This document shows, one piece after another, positions 1 to 8,058 of a stretch of DNA of 64,000 nt (its first letter is position 1; every line of letters starts with the position of its first letter). The position numbers were made by a program, and so were the translations under genes. The notes under the pieces are model-generated. The model was given only the letters and a program-made list of their open reading frames with translations. It searched no databases and was not told the DNA's origin. This stretch comes from Nannocystis exedens (GTDB taxonomy: Bacteria > Myxococcota_A > Polyangia > Nannocystales > Nannocystaceae), in contig NZ_NETK01000001.1 of NCBI RefSeq assembly GCF_002343915.1, positions 7,330,001 to 7,394,000 of the forward strand, in the 5' to 3' direction.

Positions 1-16
1 GTGCTAACGGTCAGGC

Positions 17-1420
17 GTGCACTTCACCCCCGAGACCCTGGCCGCGACCACCGGCGGACTGCTGCTCCGCGCGGGTTCGCGGGAGATCCGCGGCGCCTTC
101 GTCGACAGCCGCGACCCCGTGCCCGGCGGCCTGTTCGTGCCGATCGTCGCCGCCCGCGACGGCCACGCGTTCATCCCCGACGCGATCCGGGCCGGCGCGG
201 CGGCGGTCCTGCAGGCGCCGGGGCACCCGCTGCCCGACGACCCGACGGTCACGGTGATCGAGGTCGCCGACACGTTCGCGGCCCTGACCGTCCTCGGCCG
301 CGCCGCCCGCGACCGCTGCAGCGGCCCGGTGGTGGCGATCTCCGGCAGCAACGGCAAGACGACCACGCGCGCGCTGATCGAGGCGGTCCTGCGCAGCCGC
401 CACGGCCTCGTGCTGGCCACCCGCGGCAACCTCAACAACCACCTCGGGGTGCCGCTGTCGCTGCTCAACGGGCCGGACCATCCGGAGGCGATCGTGCTCG
501 AGCTGGGGATGAGCGCGCCCGGCGAGAACGAGCGCCTGGCCGCGGTGGTGCGCCCCGACGTCGCGGTGATCACCAGCGTCGCGCTCGAGCACCTCGAGTT
601 CATGGGCAGCCTCGAGGCGATCGCCGCCGCCGAGGCCGAGCCGCTGCGCCACGTCCGGCCGGGCGGGGTCGCGGTGGTCCCCGACGACGAGCCGCTGCTG
701 CCGCCGCACTTCCCACCTGGCCTTTCGATCCTGCGCTTCGGCGAAGGTCCGGACGCGGCGGTGCGCGTCGTCGGGGTCGAGCTCGACGAGCGCACCCACG
801 CGACCTTGCAACTACAATTACCGGGCGGGGGCAGCGAGGAGATCCGCCTCAGCCTGCGGGTGTTCGGCGCCCACAACGCCCGCAACGCGGCGGCCGCCCT
901 GGCGGTCGGGCTGCACCTGAATTGCCCGGTCGGGCCGATGATCGAGGCGCTCGAAGGGGTCCAGCCGGTCGGCGATCGCGGCCGGGTGCTCCGCTTCGAC
1001 GAGCACCACCTGCTCATCGCCGACAACTACAACGCCAACCCCGGCTCGGTCACGGCGGCGCTGCACAGCCTCGCCGCGCTGCGCCCGTCACGGCCGGGGC
1101 CGCTGGCCGCGGTGCTCGGCGATATGCTCGAGCTGGGCGAGCGCGGGCCGGAGCTGCACGCGGAGGTCGGCCGGCTGGCGGCGGCGCTGAAGCTCGACGC
1201 GCTGTTCACCTTCGGCACGCTGTCGCAGGCCGCCGCCGAGGCGGCCAAGGCCGGCGGCATCGCGTCGTGGCACGCCGGTCTCTGCGTCTCCGACCTCGTC
1301 GCCGCCGTCCGGGCCGCCTTCGCCGAGCGGCCGGGCGCCCTCCTGGTCAAGGGCAGCCGCGGCATGAAGCTCGAGCGGGTCGTCGAGGCCCTGCTGCAGG
1401 CGCCGCCCAAGGCCGTGTAA
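17..1420 (+). CDS. murF: UDP-N-acetylmuramoyl-tripeptide--D-alanyl-D-alanine ligase (MurF)
   Basis: MurF adds D-Ala-D-Ala to UDP-MurNAc-tripeptide in the last cytoplasmic step of muropeptide synthesis. The 467-residue protein has the Mur ligase order. The N-terminal substrate domain contains the VDSRD stretch. The ATP P-loop GSNGKTT lies at about residues 113-119. NNHLGVPLSLL and ELGMSAPGE follow, and the C-terminal domain carries DNYNANPGS and KGSRGMKLE. The length is normal for the family. The GTG start is the first in-frame start in the window. The usual neighbours murE and ftsI are not adjacent: they lie at 39.7 kb and 13.7 kb. A group II intron relic begins 12 nt after the stop. Confidence 0.95.
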   Translation: MHFTPETLAATTGGLLLRAGSREIRGAFVDSRDPVPGGLFVPIVAARDGHAFIPDAIRAGAAAVLQAPGHPLPDDPTVTVIEVADTFAALTVLGRAARDRCSGPVVAISGSNGKTTTRALIEAVLRSRHGLVLATRGNLNNHLGVPLSLLNGPDHPEAIVLELGMSAPGENERLAAVVRPDVAVITSVALEHLEFMGSLEAIAAAEAEPLRHVRPGGVAVVPDDEPLLPPHFPPGLSILRFGEGPDAAVRVVGVELDERTHATLQLQLPGGGSEEIRLSLRVFGAHNARNAAAALAVGLHLNCPVGPMIEALEGVQPVGDRGRVLRFDEHHLLIADNYNANPGSVTAALHSLAALRPSRPGPLAAVLGDMLELGERGPELHAEVGRLAAALKLDALFTFGTLSQAAAEAAKAGGIASWHAGLCVSDLVAAVRAAFAERPGALLVKGSRGMKLERVVEALLQAPPKAV

Positions 1421-1432
1421 ACTGTGGCCATG

Positions 1433-2288
1433 GTGCGTCCTGACGACGCGGACGAGTTCGGCCCCGAAGGGGGTGGCACGGCCACGTCATGCTGCACCGT
1501 TCCAGCGGGTGAGAGTCCCGTCCGGGTAGGCGCCGGAGCGCCTGGTCGCAGGCCCCAGGCGCGGCGAGAGATCGCTGCGGCCCGAGCGGGGCGTCAAGAG
1601 CCTCTGCGGAGGGAGCAAGAACGCGGGCCGCAACATCGAGTGAAGCCTGCAGCCTCGTCAGAGAATCAATGGAGGAGCCGAGCCGGTCATGTCGCGGCGA
1701 AGGCCACGTCCACCGCGCAGTCATCCGGAGCAGAAAGCGCGGCGGGTCCTCCCGGGGTAGGGGGCGCAGCACGCGTTCAAGGAGCGATGCGGAACAGGAG
1801 AGGCCCGTCTGCACGGCTCGTGTCCGGGCGAGGCGACTCGTGTAAGCCGAAGGCGAAGTCGAGCGCTGTGCAGCGGGAGTCCGAGGGGGCCGTAGTACCG
1901 GCGATGGCGGCGCAGAACAACGCCGTCGGAGGGAAGGACCCCTGGGGTGGTCGTGTCGGAGAAGGTAAGCGCGAGGGCATGGCCTGCAGGACAGGTCCCA
2001 ACAACCCCACGCGGCGCAGGCCGCGTGACAAAGTGCGAGAACTTCGACGCCGACTGTGGGCCGCAGCCAAGCGGCAACCGGTCCGCCGCTTCCATGCGCT
2101 GTACGACCGCATCTTCAGGCGTGACGTCCTGAGGGAGGCATGGAGGCGGGTGCAACAGCACGGGCTCCATCGCTTGCGTGGAACCGTGCAGCACCCGGAG
2201 GCCGCGTCAATGCGACGGCCCGAGAGACCACCCGTAAGCCGTGTGCGGGAGATCCGCACGCACGGTTTGAACGGGGGTCTTACCCAAC
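1433..2288 (+). mobile_element. ORF-deleted group II intron
   Basis: The 5' end reads GTGCG, the group II consensus, and is followed by a structured GC-rich leader of about 470 nt. The middle encodes only the N-terminal part of a group II intron reverse transcriptase. The 3' part carries an intact-looking domain V hairpin (2236-2268) and a short domain VI-like hairpin (GGG..CCC near 2274-2285), ending in AAC. A full-length relative would be about 1.8-2.5 kb, so roughly 1 kb of the RT/maturase ORF is missing. It is inserted between murF and the next operon and interrupts no gene. The 3' boundary is uncertain by 10-40 nt. Because the RNA core is retained, it could splice or move only with a maturase supplied in trans. 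That is an inference. Confidence 0.8.
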
Positions 2289-2317
2289 TCTTCCGCGACA
2301 TGCGGAAAGGAAAGTAG
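1904..2317 (+). pseudogene. Truncated group II intron reverse transcriptase (N-terminus only)
   Basis: From about residue 40 the reading frame matches the conserved start of bacterial group II intron RTs: KVRELRRRLWAAAKRQP, then RRFHALYDRIFRRDVLREAW. In a normal protein this is followed by the RT palm, maturase and often HNH domains. Here the frame passes after AWRRVQ straight into sequence translated from the 3' intron domains (SRVREIRTHGLNGG, which is domain V). No YADD catalytic motif is present. This is therefore an internally deleted relic with no RT activity. The chosen ATG is the first M of the recognisable block; the open frame extends further upstream through the intron RNA domains. 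Confidence 0.8.
2236..2268 (+). ncRNA. Group II intron domain V
   Basis: AAGCCGTG (2236-2243) pairs with CACGGTTT (2261-2268), with one G-U. A two-nucleotide bulge (CG, 2259-2260) separates this from the upper stem TGCGG/CCGCA, which is capped by a GAGA-type loop. The catalytic AGC triad sits in the lower 5' strand. This is the most conserved ribozyme element of group II introns and shows no disabling change. Confidence 0.85.
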
Positions 2318-2326
2318 GATCTACCC

Positions 2327-3310
2327 ATGCTCGTCGCGCTCGCCGTCGTGTCGCTCGCCCTCGCCCCGCCCGCCGGCCTGCGCAGCTACTCCGGTCCCGA
2401 GGCCGTGGTCGTCGATGGCTCTTCGAACATGTTTGCCGGGACCTTGCCGAAGGGTCAGATCACGCTGATCCACCACGCGGTCGCCGGCGACGCCGAGGCG
2501 CCGGCCACCGCCGAGGCGCCGGCTCCGGCGGACAACATGCCGCGCTACTACCCGACGCCGCTGACCGACGCGCAGTGGCAGCGGCTGGGCGGGCGGCAGG
2601 TGCTGATCATCCTCGGCACCGCGGGGCGCGAGTGCGTCACCTTCACCCGCGCCGACAAGTCGGCGGTGTACTACGTCCACCCGAAGAACGGGGCGCAGCA
2701 GGCCCCGCTGGCGGCCGTCACGGCGGTCCACGAGAACTCGTGGGAGTGCGCCGAGGGCCGCGAGTCGACCCCGTCGGAGTGGGCCCGCGTCGGCACCGGC
2801 GTCGGCGTCGGCTTCTCGGCCGTCGGCATGCTGATGGGCGTGCTTTACGACGCCGGCCGCGCCGGCAAGCCCGACCCGAGCGACCACAGCGTCAAGCACT
2901 TCATGTACGCCGGCCTCGGCCTGACGACGACGCTGCTCGGCACGCCGATCGTCGCCATCGGCGGCGCCAGCACCAGTCGGGACCTGCGCGTGCGCGGCAA
3001 GATCTGGGCCCGCGGCCTCGGCTATGCCCTCTACGCCGGGGCGGTGGTGTTCAGCGCGCTGTGGCTGATCGGCCAGTACGGCGACAAGGAGCCGCTGCGC
3101 TTCGTCGGGATCACCAGCCTGGCCGGCGGGCTCGGGTTGGCCGGCTCGGCGTTCATGGCCGTCGACGCGCTGTCGTCGCGCGCCGAGCTCAAGACGCTCG
3201 AGCGCCAGGACACCGGCCAGGCGCGCAAGACGGCCCGCCGCGGCCAGCTGCACGTGGGAGCAGGTCCTTCGGGACAGGGCTTCGGGCTCGCCCTCGGCGG
3301 GAGGTTCTGA
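2327..3310 (+). CDS. Predicted multi-pass membrane protein, unknown function
   Basis: This 327-residue protein was not recognised. It starts with a short hydrophobic signal-like segment (LVALAVVSLALAPPAG), followed by a soluble Ala/Pro-rich region of about 120 residues. Four hydrophobic segments come next (around GVGFSAVGMLMGVLY, TTTLLGTPIVAIGG, YAGAVVFSALWLIG and LAGGLGLAGSAFM). The C-terminus is polar. Its TGA is followed directly by the GTG of egtB, so the two are probably co-transcribed. A role in ergothioneine handling can only be guessed from that. Near its 3' end lies one copy of the dispersed hairpin word (GGTCCTTCGGGACAGG, 3258-3273). Confidence 0.7.
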   Translation: MLVALAVVSLALAPPAGLRSYSGPEAVVVDGSSNMFAGTLPKGQITLIHHAVAGDAEAPATAEAPAPADNMPRYYPTPLTDAQWQRLGGRQVLIILGTAGRECVTFTRADKSAVYYVHPKNGAQQAPLAAVTAVHENSWECAEGRESTPSEWARVGTGVGVGFSAVGMLMGVLYDAGRAGKPDPSDHSVKHFMYAGLGLTTTLLGTPIVAIGGASTSRDLRVRGKIWARGLGYALYAGAVVFSALWLIGQYGDKEPLRFVGITSLAGGLGLAGSAFMAVDALSSRAELKTLERQDTGQARKTARRGQLHVGAGPSGQGFGLALGGRF

Positions 3311-4549
3311 GTGCGCGACGACTACGCCCGCGTGCGCGCGGCCACGGAGGCGCTGGTCGCCGGGCTGCCCGCCGAGGACCTCGTGGTCCAGAGCATGCCC
3401 GACGCCAGCCCGGCCAAGTGGCACCTGGCGCACACGACGTGGTTCTTCGAGACCTTCGTGCTCCGCCCGGCGGGCGGCGGCTACCGCCCGTTTCACCCGG
3501 AGTTCGAGGTCCTCTTCAACTCGTATTACGAGGCCGTCGGCCCGCAGTTCAGCCGGCCGCGCCGCGGGCTGCTGTCGCGGCCGACCGGCGCCGAGGTGCT
3601 GCAGTACCGGGCCCACGTCGACGCGGCGATGCACGAGCTGCTGGCGCAGGACGGGCCGCCGTGGCTCGGCGAGCGGGTCCGCCTCGGGCTCGAGCACGAG
3701 CAGCAGCACCAGGAGCTGATCCTGATGGACCTGCTGCACCTCTACGCCCAGAACCCGCTGCGACCGGCGCTGCGGGCGAGCGCGGCGCCGCCGTCGTCGC
3801 GCCCGGCCCCGTCGCTGCGCTGGTGCCTGGGCCCGGTCGGGGTGCGCGAGGTGGGCCACGCCGGCGCGGGCTTCCACTTCGACAACGAGGGCCCGCGCCA
3901 CCAGACGCTGCTGCGACCGTATGTCCTCGCGTCGCGCTGCGTGACGAACGCGGAGTACGCCGAGTTCGTGGCCGACGGCGGCTACCGCCGCAGCACGCTA
4001 TGGCTGTCCGACGGCTGGGCGCAGGTCCAGGCCGAGGGCTGGACGGCGCCGCTGTACTGGTACCTGTCCGAAGGGACATGGTGGCAGACGACGCTCGGCG
4101 GCCCGCGCCCGCTCGACCCGCACGCGCCGGTGGTCCACGTGTCGCACTACGAGGCCGACGCGTTCGCCCGCTGGGCCGGGGCCCGCTTGCCGACCGAATT
4201 CGAGTGGGAGGCGCTGGCCGAGGCGGCCCCGGTCCGCGGCAACTTCGTCGAGTCCGGCCGCCTCCACCCGACCGCCGCGGAGCCGCCGCCGCGGCCCGAG
4301 AGCCAGCCCGCGCAGCTGTTCGGGGACGTGTGGGAGTGGACCGCCAGCGCGTACCTGCCGTACCCCGGCTATCACCCCCCGGAGGGCGCGCTCGGCGAAT
4401 ACAACGGCAAGTTCATGTCGAACCAGATGGTGCTCCGCGGCGGTTCATGCGCTTCCCCGCGGGATCATTTGCGTGCCAGCTACCGCAATTTCTTTCCGCC
4501 CCGGGCGCGGTGGCCGTTCACGGGGATCCGTCTCACCAAGGATGCATGA
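3311..4549 (+). CDS. egtB: Ergothioneine biosynthesis protein EgtB (iron-dependent sulfoxide synthase)
   Basis: EgtB oxidatively joins hercynine to a thiol donor (gamma-glutamylcysteine or cysteine) in ergothioneine synthesis. The 412-residue protein has the two-domain form: an N-terminal DinB-like four-helix part and a C-terminal formylglycine-generating-enzyme fold. Iron-binding histidines are visible in HTTWFFE (His41) and in EHEQQHQE (His129, His133, an HX3H). The FGE end (MVLRGGSCASPRDH, then FTGIRL) is intact. The GTG start directly follows the upstream stop. egtD follows in a TGATG overlap. No egtC or egtE is in the window, so the thiol donor and the C-S lyase are unresolved. Confidence 0.95.
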   Translation: MRDDYARVRAATEALVAGLPAEDLVVQSMPDASPAKWHLAHTTWFFETFVLRPAGGGYRPFHPEFEVLFNSYYEAVGPQFSRPRRGLLSRPTGAEVLQYRAHVDAAMHELLAQDGPPWLGERVRLGLEHEQQHQELILMDLLHLYAQNPLRPALRASAAPPSSRPAPSLRWCLGPVGVREVGHAGAGFHFDNEGPRHQTLLRPYVLASRCVTNAEYAEFVADGGYRRSTLWLSDGWAQVQAEGWTAPLYWYLSEGTWWQTTLGGPRPLDPHAPVVHVSHYEADAFARWAGARLPTEFEWEALAEAAPVRGNFVESGRLHPTAAEPPPRPESQPAQLFGDVWEWTASAYLPYPGYHPPEGALGEYNGKFMSNQMVLRGGSCASPRDHLRASYRNFFPPRARWPFTGIRLTKDA

Positions 4550-5511
4550 TGCAATCGGTCCCACGCACGCAGGATGAGGCGACGCAGGCGCCGACCGACG
4601 GGTTCCTCGCGGATGTGATCGAGGGCCTGTCGCGCCCGGCCAAGCGCCTGCCGTCCAAGTACTTCTACGACGCCCGCGGCTCGCGCCTGTTCGAGGCGAT
4701 CTGCGAGACCCCGGAGTACTACCTGACCCGCGCCGAGATCGAGATCCTCGGCGACCACGCGATGGAGATGGCCGCCGCCGTCGGCCCGCGCCGGATCATC
4801 GTCGAGTACGGCAGCGGCGAGAGCATCAAGACCCGCCTCCTGCTCGACCACCTCGACGCCACCGCCTACGTGCCGGTCGACGTGTCGCGCGAGCCGCTGC
4901 TGGCCGCCAGCGCCGCGATCCAGACCGAGTACCCCAAGCTCAAGGTGCTGCCGCTGCACGCCGACTTCACCCGCCCGTTCAACCTGCCGGTCGGCGCGCT
5001 CGGCCGCAGCCTGGTGTACTTCCCGGGCTCGACCATCGGCAACTTCGAGCCGGCCGAGGCCACCGCGCTGCTGCGGAACATCGCCCGCGCGCCCGGCTGC
5101 GAGGGCGCGCTCGTCGGCATCGACCTCGTCAAGTCGAAGCGCGCGCTCGAGGCCGCCTACAACGACAGCGACCTGGTCACCGCGGCGTTCAACCTCAACC
5201 TGCTCCACCGCATCAACGGCGAGCTCGGCGGCGAGTTCCAGCCCGGCCGCTTCTCCCACCGCGCGGTCTACAACGAGGCCGCGGCGCGCATCGAGATGTA
5301 CCTGGTCAGCAAGATCGACCAGGTCGTCGGCGTGGCCGGCCGCAGCTTCAGCTTCCGCGCCGGCGAGGCGATCCTGACCGAGCTGTCGCACAAGTACACG
5401 CTGGGAGGCTTTTCGGACATGTCCTCTAGCGCAGGTCTGACGCTGACCCAGGCGTGGACCGACGACGCCGCCCGCTTCGCCGTGGTCCACCTGGTCCGCC
5501 GCGCCGCCTGA
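4549..5511 (+). CDS. egtD: L-histidine N-alpha-methyltransferase EgtD
   Basis: EgtD trimethylates histidine to hercynine using SAM, the first step of ergothioneine synthesis. About 320 residues. The SAM site YGSGESIKTR lies at about 88-97. TPEYYLTR, with the substrate-contacting tyrosines, lies at about 55-62. GSTIGN, with the histidine-binding Asn, lies at about 161-166. Two adjacent ATGs are possible (4546 and 4549). I chose 4549 because AAGGA at 4538-4542 is then 6 nt away. The gene overlaps the egtB stop, so the pair is translationally coupled. A hairpin-word copy (GGACATGTCC) lies in the 3' part near 5415-5424. Confidence 0.95.
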   Translation: MQSVPRTQDEATQAPTDGFLADVIEGLSRPAKRLPSKYFYDARGSRLFEAICETPEYYLTRAEIEILGDHAMEMAAAVGPRRIIVEYGSGESIKTRLLLDHLDATAYVPVDVSREPLLAASAAIQTEYPKLKVLPLHADFTRPFNLPVGALGRSLVYFPGSTIGNFEPAEATALLRNIARAPGCEGALVGIDLVKSKRALEAAYNDSDLVTAAFNLNLLHRINGELGGEFQPGRFSHRAVYNEAAARIEMYLVSKIDQVVGVAGRSFSFRAGEAILTELSHKYTLGGFSDMSSSAGLTLTQAWTDDAARFAVVHLVRRAA

Positions 5512-5722
5512 GGCCTGCGAGCCTCGCGACCGCCCGAGCCCGCGGCCGCCGCTCAGGGACTCCCCGCGAGCGCACCGTCGCGGCCCTGACGGCGTTATTC
5601 GCGACGCGGCGCGCAGGTCCGCAAGCAGTGAATCGGCGCCGACCCGAGAACTGCAGCGACGCCCGTCCGCGCGGCGCAGTGACCGTCTTGAGCGCCTCGC
5701 ACCGCGGTCGTACCGTCGCCGC

Positions 5723-6766
5723 ATGCCTCGCGCCGCGACCCTCGTCACGCTCGCCTCGCTCGCGCTGTCCGCCTGCTCCGACGACGGCAGCGGCCGCGCC
5801 TCGGCCACCGCCGCGATCGTCTCGAGCGTGGGCACGCTGCCGCCGACCACCGAGGACGCGACGTCCTCCTCGACGCCGACGTCGACCGGCGAGAGCACCG
5901 GCACGACCGCGGGCACCACCGGCGACGACGGCAGCAGCGCGCCCGACCCGACGAGCGCCGGCGGCCCGAAGTTCGACATCGGCGAGACGCCCGACGCCGG
6001 CCCGCCGCCGGAGCCGAAGGCGTGCCTCAAGGTCGACCTGCTGTTCGTGGTCGACAACTCGGCGAGCATGAAGGACGAGCAGGACAACCTGGTGGCCAGC
6101 TTCCCGGGCTTCGTGCAGGAGATCCAGCAGCAGCTCGAGGACGCGGAGAGCCTGCACATCGGGGTGGTGTCGACCGACAAGTACGAGGGCAACGAGAACC
6201 CGTGCGACGGGGTGCTCGGCGGGCTCATCACCCAGACCGACGGCAGCAACTCGAGCAACGCCTACTGCGGCCCCTACGTCAGCGGCAAGCGCTACATGAC
6301 CGAGCAGGACGACCTGGCGACCCGGTTCGCCTGCGCCGCCCAGGTCGGCACCTCGGGCGATAGCAACGAGAAGCCGCTGCAGGCGGCCCTGCGCGCGCTC
6401 GGGCCCGAGCTGGCGCAGCCCGGTCAGTGCAACGAGGGCTTCGTCCGCGACGACGCGCTGCTGGTCCTCGTCATCATCACCGACGAGGAGGAGGACGGCT
6501 CCTCGGGCGACCCGCCCGACTGGTTCGGCGAGCTGGTCGCGCTCAAGGGCGGGATCGAGACCAACATCGTCACCCTCGCGCTGATCGGCCCCGAGAACCC
6601 CGAGTGCGACAGCGCGGCCGAGGTCGCCTACCGGATCGTCGACTTCGCCGAGATGTTCACCTACGGCAGCATCGGCCAGATCTGCGCCGCCTCGTTCCAG
6701 CCGTTCTTCCACGACGCGATCGCCGTGATCGACCAGGCCTGCGAGAACTTCGTCCCGCCGGGCTGA
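5723..6766 (+). CDS. Lipoprotein with von Willebrand factor A-like domain
   Basis: The 347-residue protein has a signal peptide ending in a lipobox (LALSAC, Cys near residue 18). A Thr/Ser/Gly linker of about 60 residues follows. The globular part opens with LLFVVDNSASM, the DxSxS metal-site signature of a vWA domain, and later has VLVIITDEEED. Cysteines are paired along the domain. It is probably anchored in the outer membrane and binds a ligand or partner; no substrate can be named. The upstream 211 nt show nothing recognisable. About 15 nt after the stop is a hairpin word (CCTGT..ACAGG) that may help terminate it. Confidence 0.8.
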   Translation: MPRAATLVTLASLALSACSDDGSGRASATAAIVSSVGTLPPTTEDATSSSTPTSTGESTGTTAGTTGDDGSSAPDPTSAGGPKFDIGETPDAGPPPEPKACLKVDLLFVVDNSASMKDEQDNLVASFPGFVQEIQQQLEDAESLHIGVVSTDKYEGNENPCDGVLGGLITQTDGSNSSNAYCGPYVSGKRYMTEQDDLATRFACAAQVGTSGDSNEKPLQAALRALGPELAQPGQCNEGFVRDDALLVLVIITDEEEDGSSGDPPDWFGELVALKGGIETNIVTLALIGPENPECDSAAEVAYRIVDFAEMFTYGSIGQICAASFQPFFHDAIAVIDQACENFVPPG

Positions 6767-6779
6767 CGCGCCGTTGCCG

Positions 6780-6800
6780 CGCCTGTACGGAAGGACAGGT
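6780..6800. repeat. Hairpin word CCTGT(N8)ACAGG downstream of the vWA lipoprotein
   Basis: CCTGT pairs with ACAGG across ACGGAAGG. This is a weak member of the dispersed hairpin family described in the findings, just past the 6766 stop. Confidence 0.5.
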
Positions 6801-6875
6801 AGGTTGCCTCACGCGGGGCCCGCCGGGCCCGCTGCGCCGCGACCGGCTAAGCTGAAGCTCGCTCGCGCTGCGGGC

Positions 6876-6932
6876 CCGGACGAGGTGCGCCGTACCCGGT
6901 GAGGACAAGACGACGCGGGGAAGGAGCGCGTC
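6876..6932 (+). promoter_or_regulatory. Guanidine-III (ykkC-III) riboswitch with RBS-masking hairpin
   Basis: The leader of the exporter gene contains CCGGACGAGGTGCGCCGTAC, then CCGG, AGGACAAGACG and ACGC. This is the compact pseudoknotted guanidine-III aptamer as I recall it (6876-6916). P1 is CCGG/CCGG. The loop strand GCGCCGT pairs with ACGACGC, with one C.A mismatch at mid-helix. The last aptamer bases are also part of an alternative stem GACGCG (6912-6917) / CGCGTC (6927-6932), whose loop is the Shine-Dalgarno GGGAAGGAG. Guanidine binding should hold the aptamer strand and free the RBS. The family is known to control SugE/Gdx exporters, which is exactly the downstream gene. Confidence 0.88.
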
Positions 6933-6935
6933 ATC

Positions 6936-7274
6936 ATGTCCACCGCGTGGATGTACCTCGTCGTCGCCGGCCTGCTCGAGGTCGGCTGGGCCCTCGGCCT
7001 CAAATGGAGCGACGGCTTCGACGTCCGGAACAAGCCGGTCGCCACGATCCTCACCGTCGTCGCCCTGATCGCCAGCTTCGCGCTGCTGGCCCAGGCCAGC
7101 AAGTCGCTGCCGATCGGCACCGCCTACGCGGTGTGGACCGGCATCGGCGCCGCCGGGGCGGCCGTCGGCGGGATGCTGCTGCTCGGCGAGCCGGTCGCGC
7201 CGCTGCGGGTGCTGTTCCTGACGATGCTGGTGGTCGCCATCGTCGGCCTCAAGTTCAGCGCCGGCGACGCTTGA
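6936..7274 (+). CDS. gdx: Guanidinium exporter Gdx (SugE-type SMR transporter)
   Basis: A 112-residue, four-helix small multidrug resistance protein. The conserved membrane-embedded glutamate is in AGLLEVGWALGLKW (Glu15). The second half has the Gdx-specific LPIGTAYAVWTGIGAAGAA and ends in IVGLKFS. These features, plus the guanidine-III riboswitch 4 nt upstream, favour a guanidinium/H+ antiporter over a quaternary-ammonium exporter. It stands alone, and the gene ends in a hairpin pair. The SD GGAG is 9 nt before the ATG. Confidence 0.93.
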   Translation: MSTAWMYLVVAGLLEVGWALGLKWSDGFDVRNKPVATILTVVALIASFALLAQASKSLPIGTAYAVWTGIGAAGAAVGGMLLLGEPVAPLRVLFLTMLVVAIVGLKFSAGDA

Positions 7275-7327
7275 GGACATGCCCTGGGGGGCATGTCTTC
7301 AGGGGCATGTCGAGAAGGGCATGCCCC
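7274..7327. repeat. Double hairpin array in a convergent gap (terminator-like)
   Basis: Hairpin 1: GACATGCCC (7276-7284) / GGGCATGTC (7289-7297), perfect 9 bp with loop TGGG, extendable by two pairs. Hairpin 2: GGGGCATG (7302-7309) / CATGCCCC (7320-7327), loop 10 nt. It fills the gap between the gdx stop and the stop of the opposite-strand haem lipoprotein. There is no T-run, so a bidirectional terminator role is an inference. Confidence 0.8.
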
Positions 7328-7336
7328 ACGAGGCAG

Positions 7337-7744
7337 TCACTCGGGGGTGCCGCAGCTGGCCCAGCGGTACAGCTGCTCCTCCTCGTCCTCGCTCAGCGCG
7401 GGCAGGCCGGCCGGCGGCATGGCGCCCTCGTACACCTCGTGCATCGCGGTCGCGGCGTGGGTCTTGGCGGCGGCGTAGGTGTCGAAGTCGACGCCGGGAG
7501 GGGCGTTCACGCGCGACGCCCCGGTGAGCATCGACGAGTGACAGGTGGTGCACTTGCCCCACACGGCCGACATCTCCGAGAACTTCGGGGTCGTGCCCAC
7601 GGAACAGTCGATCTCGGGGGCGTCGCCGGCGTCGTCGCTGTCCTCGACGCCGCCGCAGGCCACGGCCGCCAGCGGCGCGAGGGCGAGGGCGAACAGCCAG
7701 GTACGAAGGTCGGTGAAGAGGGTGCGTACACGCGATTGGGTCAT
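7337..7744 (-). CDS. Small c-type cytochrome-like lipoprotein
   Basis: A 135-residue protein with signal peptide and lipobox (AAVAC, Cys30), then an acidic linker. One haem-c motif, CTTCH, is at 65-69. GAMPPAGLP supplies a plausible distal Met, and the sequence ends with ALSEDEEEQLYRWASCG, a common tail of single-haem domains. It is probably a periplasmic or outer-membrane-anchored electron carrier; the partner is unknown. It lies downstream of lysA on the same strand, about 310 nt away, so it is probably a separate unit. Confidence 0.85.
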   Translation of the reverse strand: MTQSRVRTLFTDLRTWLFALALAPLAAVACGGVEDSDDAGDAPEIDCSVGTTPKFSEMSAVWGKCTTCHSSMLTGASRVNAPPGVDFDTYAAAKTHAATAMHEVYEGAMPPAGLPALSEDEEEQLYRWASCGTPE

Positions 7745-8058
7745 GAGCGCCTCGATCGCCGCGGACGATAGCCAGCGGTGAGCCGCGCGCGCAAGCAGCC
7801 GTTCTCGCGCGTCCGGCTGCGATCGCCGGTACGCGGCCGCGGCCCTCCGCGCTCGCGGGGGCGAGGCGCAGGGATGCGCCCCGGCCCTGCGGATGGGGGG
7901 GCCGGACCTCCGCGACCGGCACGGGCTGACCTTTCGTCATCGGGGCCGACCGGCGCCGCGCGAGGGCGGAGCTGTCCCGAGAGACAGCCGCGGGAGAGGG
8001 TGGCTGTCCCGAGAGACAGCTGCCGGAGACGGGCCGGGGGCTGGCCCGAGAGCCAGGC
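7745..8058. other. Intergenic stretch between lysA and the cytochrome lipoprotein
   Basis: Very GC-rich, with no coding signal. Its only structure is the pair of identical hairpins at 7971-8020, listed separately. The promoter of the cytochrome gene should lie near 7745-7850 on the minus strand, but I see no clear boxes. Confidence 0.5.
7971..8020. repeat. Two identical 18-nt hairpins downstream of lysA
   Basis: GCTGTCCCGAGAGACAGC occurs twice without change (7971-7988 and 8003-8020), period 32 nt. Each forms a 6-bp stem GCTGTC/GACAGC with loop CCGAGA. They belong to the dispersed hairpin family and lie 39-88 nt past the lysA stop. Confidence 0.8.

Noticed and set aside
2140..4545. Long plus-strand frame upstream of and in frame with egtD
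   Set aside because: It is a shadow of the membrane-protein gene and egtB (Arg/Ala/Gly-rich, no motifs). EgtD homology begins only at the MQSVPR start.
7971..8020. LexA / SOS boxes for the repeated CTGTC..GACAG words
   Set aside because: The half-site and spacing do not match LexA boxes I know (CTGT-N8-ACAG or GTTC types need fixed spacing). Here the spacing varies and copies sit at gene ends and inside genes.
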